Assembly (NCBI GenBank): GCA_000302695.1
Contig: AMFN01000002.1
Location: 745,948-809,947 of the forward strand
Direction of reading: 5' to 3'
From: Enterobacteriaceae bacterium LSJC7
Lineage (GTDB): Bacteria > Pseudomonadota > Gammaproteobacteria > Enterobacterales > Enterobacteriaceae
Length of the DNA: 64,000 nucleotides
This document shows positions 56,952 through 64,000 of the stretch, one piece after another (the first letter of the stretch is position 1; every line of letters begins with the position of its first letter). Both the position numbers and the translations under genes were made by a program. The notes beneath the pieces are model-generated. The model worked only from the letters and a program-made list of their open reading frames with translations, was not told the DNA's origin and did not search any database.

Positions 56952-58647
56952 TGTCACGTTCGCCTGGTTGCCAGAAGTGGGTTACTTCTGCCTGCTACTG
57001 GCGCTGCTTACCTGCCTGGCGGTTGCCGTCAACGGTGTCCGGTTGTTTATTTTCGGGCAGCGCAGGGCGGCAACCACGCTGCACCACGCCAGCAAATTTG
57101 TTGCGCTTTTACTGACACTCGCCTGGGCGTTGCTGACGCTGGCATTTGTGCAGGATAACTACTCGCTGTTTTATGTGGCCCAGCACAGCAATCGTGGGCT
57201 GAGCCTGTTTTACAAGCTGGCGGCAGCGTGGGGTGGGCATGAAGGCTCGCTGTTGTTCTGGAGCCTGTGTCTGGCACTGTGGCAGGCCGCTATCGCAGGG
57301 CGCTGGCGCGGCGCTAACCGGCAGTTACGTCTGCTAACCCAGCTATTTCTCGCTCTGGCACAGGCCGGGCTTGTGCTTTTCATTGCCACGACCTCCGATC
57401 CCTTCCTGCGCCAGTTTCCCGTTCCTGCTGACGGGCGCGATTTGAATCCCATGTTGCAACATCCGGCGCTGTTACTGCATCCACCGCTACTCTATCTGGG
57501 CTATGCCGGAGCCGGAGTGTGCTGTGCGCTACTGCTGGCAGGGTTGCTCTGTCAGACGCCCGCGCAGGTACTGGCGCGCCGTTGCCACAGGAGCCTGGCG
57601 CTCAGCTGGGCGCTGTTGAGCGCAGGAATAATCCTCGGCTCCTGGTGGGCTTACAGCGAACTGGGCTGGGGCGGCTGGTGGTTCTGGGATCCGGTCGAGA
57701 ATGCGGCGTTGCTGCCGTGGCTCACCGGGGCGGCATGTCTGCATGCGTTGCATATTATGCGCCGCAGCGGACACCTTGTGCGCACAACAGCGCTGTTGGC
57801 AGCGGTGAGCGTATTGCTAACGCTGCTGGGGACGTTGGTGGTGCGCTCAGGGGTGTTGCAGTCGGTACATGCTTTTGCGCTGGATGAAGCGCGAGCCCTG
57901 CCGCTGTTTGCGCTCTTTATCGTACTGAGTACCGGGATGCTGCTGGCGTTTGCAGTGGGTGCGCGTGGCTACCGCGCGCGGCCTACAGGTAGTTTGCCTT
58001 CTCTGTGGTTGATGGGCGCTCTTGGCGTGTTTTGCGCGTCGGCGGCTGTGGTGCTGGTTGGAACGTTGTTTCCGATGGTCTGGTCATTAGCCGGTGAGGG
58101 GCGTATTTCCGTCGGTGCGCCTTATTTCAACCGCGTGATGCTGCCGTTTGGCTTGCTGGCGGTGGTGCTGATGCTGGCCGGTAGCCGCAAGAAAAACCTG
58201 CCCATGTGGCTGGCGCACGCGGGCGTGCTGCTGTGTGCGTCAGGCATTGTCAGTGCTGGCGGGTTTAAGTCAGAAGTCAGCGTGGCGCTGGCACCAGGAG
58301 AGAATGTGATGCTCGACGGCTATCGCTTTACGCTACACGAGGGCGAGTTTATGGCGGCGGGCAACTATACCGCACAGCGGCTGAGTGTAACTGTCCAGCG
58401 TGGCGACAAGGTACTGGCTTATGTGTACCCGGAGCGGCGTTTTTATACCGTGCGTAACCAGCGGATGTACGAACCCGGCATCGCTACCGACGGCTGGCAT
58501 GACTGGTATGTGCTGGTGGCAGAAAAGCAGGCAGAGCATTATGCGGTGCGGTTTATGGTACAGCGCGGCGTGCGCTTTATCTGGGGCGGCGGTGCCTTAA
58601 TGCTCGCGGGCGCCCTGGCGGGTGCATGGTGCAGGAGGTGTAAATGA
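56944..58647 (+). CDS. nrfE: haem lyase subunit NrfE
   Basis: 567 residues, CcmF-like polytopic protein with the haem-handling WWD segment (GWGGWWFWDPVENAALLPW). With NrfF and NrfG attaches haem to the CWSCK site of NrfA. The start is a TTG at 56944, the only start-type codon upstream of the conserved region that overlaps the nrfD stop; translation presumably depends on coupling. Confidence 0.92.
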   Translation: MPDVTFAWLPEVGYFCLLLALLTCLAVAVNGVRLFIFGQRRAATTLHHASKFVALLLTLAWALLTLAFVQDNYSLFYVAQHSNRGLSLFYKLAAAWGGHEGSLLFWSLCLALWQAAIAGRWRGANRQLRLLTQLFLALAQAGLVLFIATTSDPFLRQFPVPADGRDLNPMLQHPALLLHPPLLYLGYAGAGVCCALLLAGLLCQTPAQVLARRCHRSLALSWALLSAGIILGSWWAYSELGWGGWWFWDPVENAALLPWLTGAACLHALHIMRRSGHLVRTTALLAAVSVLLTLLGTLVVRSGVLQSVHAFALDEARALPLFALFIVLSTGMLLAFAVGARGYRARPTGSLPSLWLMGALGVFCASAAVVLVGTLFPMVWSLAGEGRISVGAPYFNRVMLPFGLLAVVLMLAGSRKKNLPMWLAHAGVLLCASGIVSAGGFKSEVSVALAPGENVMLDGYRFTLHEGEFMAAGNYTAQRLSVTVQRGDKVLAYVYPERRFYTVRNQRMYEPGIATDGWHDWYVLVAEKQAEHYAVRFMVQRGVRFIWGGGALMLAGALAGAWCRRCK

Positions 58648-59033
58648 AATCAGTGCTGATGGTGCTGCTGTGGTTGATATTACAGGGGCAGGCTGTCGCC
58701 GCTGTAGTAGACACCTGGGCTTTCAGTTCGCCCGAGGTACAGCGGCGGGCGCTGTCAGTGGCTGCCAGTCTGCGCTGCCCACAATGCCAGAACCAGAATT
58801 TGCTTGAGTCCACCGCACCTGTGGCGGTCACGATGCGTCATACGGTTTTTAGCATGACAGAGCAGGGGAAGACCTCTGCGGAAATTGTTGATTTTATGAC
58901 GGCCCGCTACGGTGATTTTGTTCGCTACCAGCCACCGCTGCGCGGTGTGGCGTGGGGGTTGTGGCTGTTGCCGCCGTTACTGTTACTGGCGCTTATGACG
59001 GGGCTGTGGCGCTGGCACAGGAGGCTTTCGTGA
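58644..59033 (+). CDS. nrfF: haem lyase subunit NrfF
   Basis: 129 residues, CcmH N-terminal-domain type with signal peptide, thioredox motif CPQCQNQNLLES and one C-terminal membrane span. Reduces the NrfA apocytochrome haem-site cysteines. ATGA overlap with nrfE. Confidence 0.95.
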   Translation: MKSVLMVLLWLILQGQAVAAVVDTWAFSSPEVQRRALSVAASLRCPQCQNQNLLESTAPVAVTMRHTVFSMTEQGKTSAEIVDFMTARYGDFVRYQPPLRGVAWGLWLLPPLLLLALMTGLWRWHRRLS

Positions 59034-59560
59034 AACGAACAACCATTGCAGTGTGCCTGCTGGCTGTCCTGGCGTATGCCGGCAGCGGGCGCTGGCACGC
59101 GGTATATGCCTGGCAGACGCAGGCGGTGGTGCCGGCGCAGGCAACACCGTCGCCCTCCGCGCCGCGCAACGGTGACGACTGGGCAAGAGCAGGCGATGAA
59201 GCGCTATGGGCCGACCGCTATGACGAGGCGCTTTACGCTTATCAACAGGCGCTGCGCCTGCGCGGTGGTGATGCCAGATTGTACGCAGCTTACGGCACGG
59301 CGCTGTACTGGCAGGCGGGGCAGATGTTGACACCACAGGCACAGGAATGGCTTAACCAGGCGCTGGAGGTTGACCCGCAGGAAGTGACGGCGTTGATGCT
59401 GTTGGCATCAGAGGCATTTATGCAGGCTGATTATGCGCAGGCTATTACGCTGTGGAAGAAGGTGCTGGAGTCGCCGTCGGCAAGAGTGAGTCGTGAGCGG
59501 GTCATTGAGGCCATTCAAATGGCGCAACGGCTGGGGCAGCCGGAAGGCGCAGTGCCCTAG
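59030..59560 (+). CDS. nrfG: haem lyase subunit NrfG, TPR protein
   Basis: 176 residues from GTG 59030, preceded by AGGAGG. One N-terminal membrane span, then TPR units (ADRYDEALYAYQQALRLRG, QADYAQAITLWKKVLE). Binds the C terminus of NrfA. Somewhat shorter than the ~198 residues of the E. coli protein. Confidence 0.93.
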   Translation: MKRTTIAVCLLAVLAYAGSGRWHAVYAWQTQAVVPAQATPSPSAPRNGDDWARAGDEALWADRYDEALYAYQQALRLRGGDARLYAAYGTALYWQAGQMLTPQAQEWLNQALEVDPQEVTALMLLASEAFMQADYAQAITLWKKVLESPSARVSRERVIEAIQMAQRLGQPEGAVP

Positions 59561-59566
59561 AAGCAA

Positions 59567-59589
59567 GGCAGGCCGCATGGCGGCCTGCC
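59567..59589. terminator. shared terminator between convergent nrfG and chaA
   Basis: GGCAGGCCGC pairs perfectly with GCGGCCTGCC around ATG. No T run, but position between convergent stops supports it. Confidence 0.6.
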
Positions 59590-59595
59590 GGTGAG

Positions 59596-60696
59596 TCAGG
59601 CAAAAATGGTCATCAGGTAGGCGGCAAACAGCGCCAGGTGAGCCGAACCGTTGAGTACATTGGTGCGACCGGTGGAGAACGAAATCTGGCACAGTACCAG
59701 AGAGGCCAGCATCACCACCATTTCCGGTGCACCGAGTGAGAAGATAAGCTCATTGCCAGTCAGGATGGCAATCAGCGTCACGGCGGGAACGGTCAGTGAG
59801 ATAGTTGCCAGCACGGAGCCAAAAAACAGGTTCATTGCACGCTGTACCTGGTTTTGCATCACGGCTTTAATCGCCCCCAGACCTTCCGGGGAGAGGATCA
59901 GCAGAGCGACCAGGAAGCCAGTGAAGGCCGCAGGAGCGTTCATCCACGTCAGTAACGACTCCAGCGGTACGGCGTTCATCTTGGTCACCGAGATAACCGC
60001 AATCAAATGCACAATCAGCCAGGCGGCGTGCCATTTGCTGCTGTGGGCAGACGGCTTACCGTGGTGCGGGTCGTCATCGTCCCCTTCGTCTTCGTGCTCA
60101 TACACAAACAGGCTCTGGTGCGTTTTGGTCTGAATAATCAGGAACACACCATACATGGCCGCAGAAATCAGAGCCACTATCAACGACTGGCCGACAGTGA
60201 AATTGCCTGCGGGCAGCGCCATGGGAAAGACCAGAACAATCACCGCCAGCGGGAACAGGGCCATCAGGTATTGTTTGATACCAAACAGGTTCACATGCTG
60301 GGTGGCAAATTTGCGCCCGCCGATCAGCAACGCAAAGCCGACCAGACCGCCGGTGACTATCATGATGATGGAATAAAGGGTGTCGCGCATCAGCGCGGGA
60401 GCCGCGTCGCCGGTTGCCATTAATGCAGAAATCAGACTCACTTCAAGGATGACAACTGAAAGGCTCAGAATCAATGAGCCGTACGGTTCGCCGAGGCGGT
60501 GTGCCAGGACGTCGGCATGACGGACTACGCTGAAGGCACTGGCCAGGATACCGACCAGAGCAAGAAGGTTAATGCCAGCTACGGCGGGAAGAGACTGGCT
60601 GCCGCCCCAGAAAAACAGTACGGCAAGCGCCAGCACCGGGAAGATGAGAGAGGTCTCCTTATGGCGGGTTTTTACCGCCTCATGGTTTTTTGTCAT
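59596..60696 (-). CDS. chaA: sodium-potassium/proton antiporter ChaA
   Basis: 366 residues, same length as E. coli ChaA; CaCA-family cation/proton antiporter with about eleven spans, two repeat halves and a histidine/acid-rich loop (YEHEDEGDDDDPHHGK) at about residue 200. Confidence 0.96.
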   Translation of the reverse strand: MTKNHEAVKTRHKETSLIFPVLALAVLFFWGGSQSLPAVAGINLLALVGILASAFSVVRHADVLAHRLGEPYGSLILSLSVVILEVSLISALMATGDAAPALMRDTLYSIIMIVTGGLVGFALLIGGRKFATQHVNLFGIKQYLMALFPLAVIVLVFPMALPAGNFTVGQSLIVALISAAMYGVFLIIQTKTHQSLFVYEHEDEGDDDDPHHGKPSAHSSKWHAAWLIVHLIAVISVTKMNAVPLESLLTWMNAPAAFTGFLVALLILSPEGLGAIKAVMQNQVQRAMNLFFGSVLATISLTVPAVTLIAILTGNELIFSLGAPEMVVMLASLVLCQISFSTGRTNVLNGSAHLALFAAYLMTIFA

Positions 60697-60776
60697 TCTA
60701 ATTCTCCAGATTTACAGGTATATGCCAGGTTTTCATTATAGTAAGGCTATGAATGGCCGATAAAATAACAAAAATT

Positions 60777-60797
60777 TCACCTGACAGGTGATTTTTT
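60777..60797 (+). terminator. small hairpin with T6 between chaA and chaB
   Basis: TCACCT-GAC-AGGTGA followed by TTTTTT on the plus strand, 80-100 bp upstream of the divergent chaA start and 180 bp before chaB. It may attenuate chaB or end a short transcript; no clear promoter was identified in front of it. Confidence 0.5.
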
Positions 60798-60978
60798 ACG
60801 AAATTTTACTGCCTGGCCATAAAATAAGTCTGGGTGGATATAATTCGAAGTATTCTTTATTAAATATCTTAATTAACAATAAATTATAAATGGTGAATAT
60901 TCAAAATAGAGAGTTTCCTGGCATGAGTATGCTGCATGGTTCACACTTAAGTGTTATCTGCCTGATACCGGAGGAGAT

Positions 60979-61212
60979 ATGCCCTACAAAGCAAAAAGTG
61001 AATTGCCAGACAGCGTGCGTGGCGTACTGCCCGCCCACGCGCAGGATATCTATAAAGAAGCTTTTAACAGTGCCTGGGAGCAGTATAAGGATAAATCGGC
61101 GCGGCGAGATGATGCCAGCCGTGAAGAGGTCGCGCACCGCGTCGCCTGGGCGGCAGTTAAGCAGAGTTACAAGAAGGGCGAAGACGAACGCTGGCATCCT
61201 AAGCATGTGTGA
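60979..61212 (+). CDS. chaB: ChaB, putative cation transport regulator
   Basis: 77 residues, close to E. coli ChaB (LPDSVRGVLPAHAQDIYKEAFNSAW). Preceded by GGAGGAG. Function in cation transport is not established. Confidence 0.95.
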   Translation: MPYKAKSELPDSVRGVLPAHAQDIYKEAFNSAWEQYKDKSARRDDASREEVAHRVAWAAVKQSYKKGEDERWHPKHV

Positions 61213-61350
61213 AGAAATTCGTTCGGCCTTGACAAAACCGGGGCGCTGAGTCCACACGCCAGTGTCGTACCTTGCCAGCGGCCTGCAAATTGCATATCGT
61301 CGTAGAGCATTTGAATATCGCAGGGATGCAGGCAGTGGCGGAGGTGGCAC

Positions 61351-62016
61351 GTGTTAACGCGGGATTTTTTACTTAAAGCAGATTGCCGTACGGCATTTGG
61401 TGACATTGAAGAAACGCTGCTGTGGTCAGCGGAGCAGCGTGCGGCGTCGCTTGCGGCAACGTTAGCCTGCAGGCCAGACAACAGCCCGGTGTGGATTTTT
61501 GGCTATGGTTCGCTGATATGGAATCCGGCACTGGAGTTTGTTGAGTCGGCCACCGGCACGCTGCCCGGCTGGCACCGGGCATTTTGCCTGCGCCTGACCG
61601 TGGGACGAGGGACGGTGCACCAGCCTGGGCGTATGCTTGCCCTGAAAGAGGGAGGCAGGACGACCGGTGTTGCCTATCGGCTGGCAGAAGAGACGCTGGA
61701 GCAGGAGTTAACGCTGCTGTGGAAGCGCGAGATGGTCACCGGCTGCTACCTGCCACGCTGGTGTCCGCTGGCGCTGGATGACGGGCGCACGGTTAGCGCG
61801 CTGGTCTTTATTATGGACCCGCGCCACCCGCTGTATGAGCCTGATACCCAGGCACCGCACATTGCGCCACTGATTGCCGCTGCCAGCGGGCCACTTGGCA
61901 CAAATGCACAGTACCTGTTCTCACTGGAGCAGGCGCTGTTATCACTGGGAATGCGCGATGACGGGCTGGTGGATTTGCTTGATGCAGTGCGCCGCTGTCA
62001 GGGCAATGCGTCGTAG
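61351..62016 (+). CDS. chaC: glutathione-specific gamma-glutamylcyclotransferase ChaC
   Basis: 221 residues; WIFGYGSLIWNP is the substrate-binding loop of the family and LWKREM the region carrying the catalytic glutamate. Degrades glutathione to 5-oxoproline and Cys-Gly. Starts at GTG 61351. About ten residues shorter at the C terminus than the E. coli protein. Confidence 0.94.
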   Translation: MLTRDFLLKADCRTAFGDIEETLLWSAEQRAASLAATLACRPDNSPVWIFGYGSLIWNPALEFVESATGTLPGWHRAFCLRLTVGRGTVHQPGRMLALKEGGRTTGVAYRLAEETLEQELTLLWKREMVTGCYLPRWCPLALDDGRTVSALVFIMDPRHPLYEPDTQAPHIAPLIAAASGPLGTNAQYLFSLEQALLSLGMRDDGLVDLLDAVRRCQGNAS

Positions 62017-62043
62017 CCAGCACAACACGGCGCGTAAGTCACC

Positions 62044-62403
62044 TCAGAACGTCAGAACCTTATCGGCCGCCAGCGTCCACTGGGCCAGCTCAACCAGGGT
62101 GCCAATTTCCACACCGTCGACAAGCGGCAACGACGTGATGGCGCGGGCGTCGGTGCAGGTTTTACACAGTTTTACCGCTACACCCTGGGCGGTAAGAATT
62201 TCCAGCATCTGCTGGATGTTATAGCCCTCCGCAGGGCGCTGGCCGCGCAGACCCGCGCTGACGGCATCAGACATTAAAAATAGCTGTAGCTGGGGCGCGT
62301 CGTTTTGCTCACGCAGTGCAATAGCCAGTCTCAGGCTGTTAAATAAGGATTCACTGCCGTAGGCCGCGCCGTTTGCGATGATCACTATTTTTTGCATCTT
62401 CAC
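62044..62403 (-). CDS. ychN: DsrE-family protein YchN
   Basis: 119 residues, DsrE/TusD-like fold with a conserved cysteine pair in KLCKTCTDARAI. Forms hexamers in E. coli; thought to be a sulfur-relay-like protein of unknown partner. Confidence 0.93.
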   Translation of the reverse strand: MKMQKIVIIANGAAYGSESLFNSLRLAIALREQNDAPQLQLFLMSDAVSAGLRGQRPAEGYNIQQMLEILTAQGVAVKLCKTCTDARAITSLPLVDGVEIGTLVELAQWTLAADKVLTF

Positions 62404-62472
62404 TCCTGTTGCTTTGTGCCAGTTTTACATCCTGGCCGGAGTATATGCCGGGCGCGCAGCCATCGCCAGACC

Positions 62473-62772
62473 TCAATCCTGGGTAAAACGAGCCAGCAGC
62501 GGGCGTTGAGTTTGCGTAAATGCCTGGCGTGTCAGCGACTCAGGTTGGACGGCAGACAGTGTCGCGAGGGTGGGTGTCAGGCTCGCTGTTTCGTCGTGCT
62601 GAAAATGGCAGCGCTCGCCCCAGCGCAGGCTTGCGGTGCACGCTTTTTTTTCAATATCGTTAAGGGCAAAACGCGCCTGGATGCGGGTGGCAGGGCTTGC
62701 AGGCTCTGAGGCAAGCGCGGCGCTGCTCCAGAGTGCGGCGGCGGTCAGTAGCGTTATCTTTGCGGCGGTCAT
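62473..62772 (-). CDS. small secreted protein, unknown
   Basis: 99 residues from ATG 62772, preceded by GAGGA. Signal peptide (ITLLTAAALWSSAALA) and a short mature part with two cysteines (KKACTASLRWGERCHF) that could form a disulfide. Not recognised. It lies between ychN and ychO, divergent from ychO. Confidence 0.6.
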   Translation of the reverse strand: MTAAKITLLTAAALWSSAALASEPASPATRIQARFALNDIEKKACTASLRWGERCHFQHDETASLTPTLATLSAVQPESLTRQAFTQTQRPLLARFTQD

Positions 62773-62940
62773 GACGGTTCCTCGGTAAACAGACACCGCT
62801 AAGCGTAGCGTAACATTGTATTATTGACCGATTTTGCAGACTTAACTGACATCAGTGCGGCTACCGCGATATGTTATACTCTGCTGCCTGACTATCCTGC
62901 GCCAGGCGTTAAACTCAAAAACGATTACGTTATCAAAGTG

Positions 62941-64000
62941 ATGCAGTACCGGTATTTTGCTTTTCTCATTGCTGTTCCCGCGCTTTGCCTTGCCGCAGAG
63001 AGTACTGCTGTGCAACCTTCCTTTGAACAACAGGCACAACACCCGTTTGATAACGATGGTGATACGCTGCCCGATCTTGGCTCTGCGCCGGAAAACGCCA
63101 GCAGCGAAAAAGCGTTTGCCACCATGGTGAAAACCTTTGGTGAAGCCAGCATGACTGACAACGGGCTGACCACCGGCGAGCAGGCGCGCCAGTTTGCCTT
63201 CACCCAGCTGCGTGATGTGCTGGCCGATAAAGTCACCAGCGAAGCGCAATCTCTGCTCTCGCCCTGGGGACGGGCCGATTTTACGTTGGCAGTCGACCAG
63301 GAAGGCAGTTTTGCCGGTAGCAGTGGCTCACTCTTCACACCGTGGCACGACAGTGAGAGCCATTTGACCTGGAGCCAGCTTGGGGTTAGCCAGCGTAATC
63401 AGGGTCTGGTGGGGAATTTCGGCATTGGGCAGCGCTGGAATGCGGGCAACTGGCTGTTAGGCTACAACTCTTTTTATGACACGCAGTTTGACGACAATCT
63501 ACATCGCGCCGGACTGGGGGCAGAAGCGTGGGGCGAATACCTGCGCCTTTCTGCCAACTATTACCAGCCGCTCGGCGACTGGCGGCTTACTGGCGTGACG
63601 CAGGAGCAGCGTATGGCACGTGGTTACGACGTAACAGCCCAGGCCTGGCTGCCGTTCTATCGTCATATCAATACCAGCGTGAGCCTTGAGCAGTACTTTG
63701 GCGACAATGTGGATTTGTTCAATTCCGGCACCGGCTATCGTGATCCGTTGGCGGTGAAAGTCGGCCTGAGCTACACCCCGGTCCCGCTGATGACGCTGAC
63801 GGCAAGCCACAAGCAAGGGGAGAACGGCAATACGCAGGACGACCTGGGGCTGAAGGTCAATTATCGCTTTGGCGTGCCGCTTGTCCAGCAGCTGTCGGCC
63901 GCGCAGGTTGCAACCACGTCATCTTTGCGCGGAAGCCGCTACGACAGCGTTGAGCGCAGCGGCCTGCCGGTAATGGAGTATCGCCAGAGCAAAACGCTGT
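62941..64000 (+). CDS. ychO: inverse autotransporter/invasin-like YchO, 3'-truncated by window edge
   Basis: 353 residues visible; matches E. coli YchO throughout (ADFTLAVDQEGSF, YLRLSANYYQPL, YDVTAQAWLPFYRHINTSVSLEQYFG). Signal peptide, then the intimin/invasin-type beta barrel. The extracellular part lies beyond the window. ATG 62941 follows an adjacent GTG at 62938; neither has a clear ribosome site. Confidence 0.92.
   Translation, partial: MQYRYFAFLIAVPALCLAAESTAVQPSFEQQAQHPFDNDGDTLPDLGSAPENASSEKAFATMVKTFGEASMTDNGLTTGEQARQFAFTQLRDVLADKVTSEAQSLLSPWGRADFTLAVDQEGSFAGSSGSLFTPWHDSESHLTWSQLGVSQRNQGLVGNFGIGQRWNAGNWLLGYNSFYDTQFDDNLHRAGLGAEAWGEYLRLSANYYQPLGDWRLTGVTQEQRMARGYDVTAQAWLPFYRHINTSVSLEQYFGDNVDLFNSGTGYRDPLAVKVGLSYTPVPLMTLTASHKQGENGNTQDDLGLKVNYRFGVPLVQQLSAAQVATTSSLRGSRYDSVERSGLPVMEYRQSKTL

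Overview
The window is a chromosome segment from a member of the Enterobacteriaceae. The block pth-ychF / ychH / prs-ispE-lolB / hemA-prfA-prmC-ychQ-ychA-kdsA / chaA-chaB-chaC-ychN-ychO encodes proteins close to their Escherichia coli counterparts in length and sequence. The genus cannot be fixed from the sequence alone. The core gene order is interrupted by accessory functions, most of them concerned with nitrogen.

Layout. (1) 1-1036: the 3' part of a DUF2135/TPR protein. (2) 1387-13097: a urea-utilisation operon, allophanate hydrolase, urea carboxylase, a GntR/FCD regulator and the urea ABC transporter urtABCDE, behind a consensus sigma-54 promoter. (3) About 13400-25765: a visibly more AT-rich island on which seven genes, nearly all overlapping or closely spaced on the minus strand, match the gene set of dithiolopyrrolone (holomycin/xenorhabdin-type) antibiotic clusters: cysteine-specific Cy-A-PCP NRPS, GMC oxidoreductase, type II thioesterase, acyl-CoA dehydrogenase, GNAT acyltransferase, globin and HFCD/PPC-decarboxylase-like flavoprotein. 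A divergent MFS exporter, an ArsR-rhodanese regulator and a DUF2938 membrane protein complete it. The exporter and regulator genes share a palindromic site, ATCATTCAAT-N6-ATTGAATG. (4) 26055-37439: the nitrate assimilation locus nasR and nasFED(C)BA, with NtrC-like sites, a sigma-54 promoter and an ANTAR two-hexaloop antiterminator leader. NasC, NasB and a NirD-like domain are one continuous reading frame. (5) 37730-42176: small accessory genes, including an rtcB2-prfH RNA-repair/ribosome-rescue pair preceded by a possible leader peptide, IS3-family transposase remnants and a DKNYY protein. (6) 42357-52913: the conserved core block. (7) 53192-59560: a complete nrfABCDEFG operon for respiratory nitrite ammonification, lying between kdsA and chaA. 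(8) 59596-64000: chaA, chaB, chaC, ychN, a small secreted protein and the first part of ychO.

How the genes work together. The urea operon and the nas locus both look NtrC/sigma-54 controlled and would serve nitrogen scavenging: urea to ammonia and CO2 via allophanate, and nitrate to nitrite to ammonia. Nrf does the respiratory counterpart under anaerobiosis. Between the two assimilation operons sits the antibiotic island, whose predicted product is an N-acyl holothin built from two cysteines. Its regulator carries a sulfur-transferase domain, which suggests control by sulfur/redox state rather than by nitrogen. No rRNA, tRNA or CRISPR array was seen.
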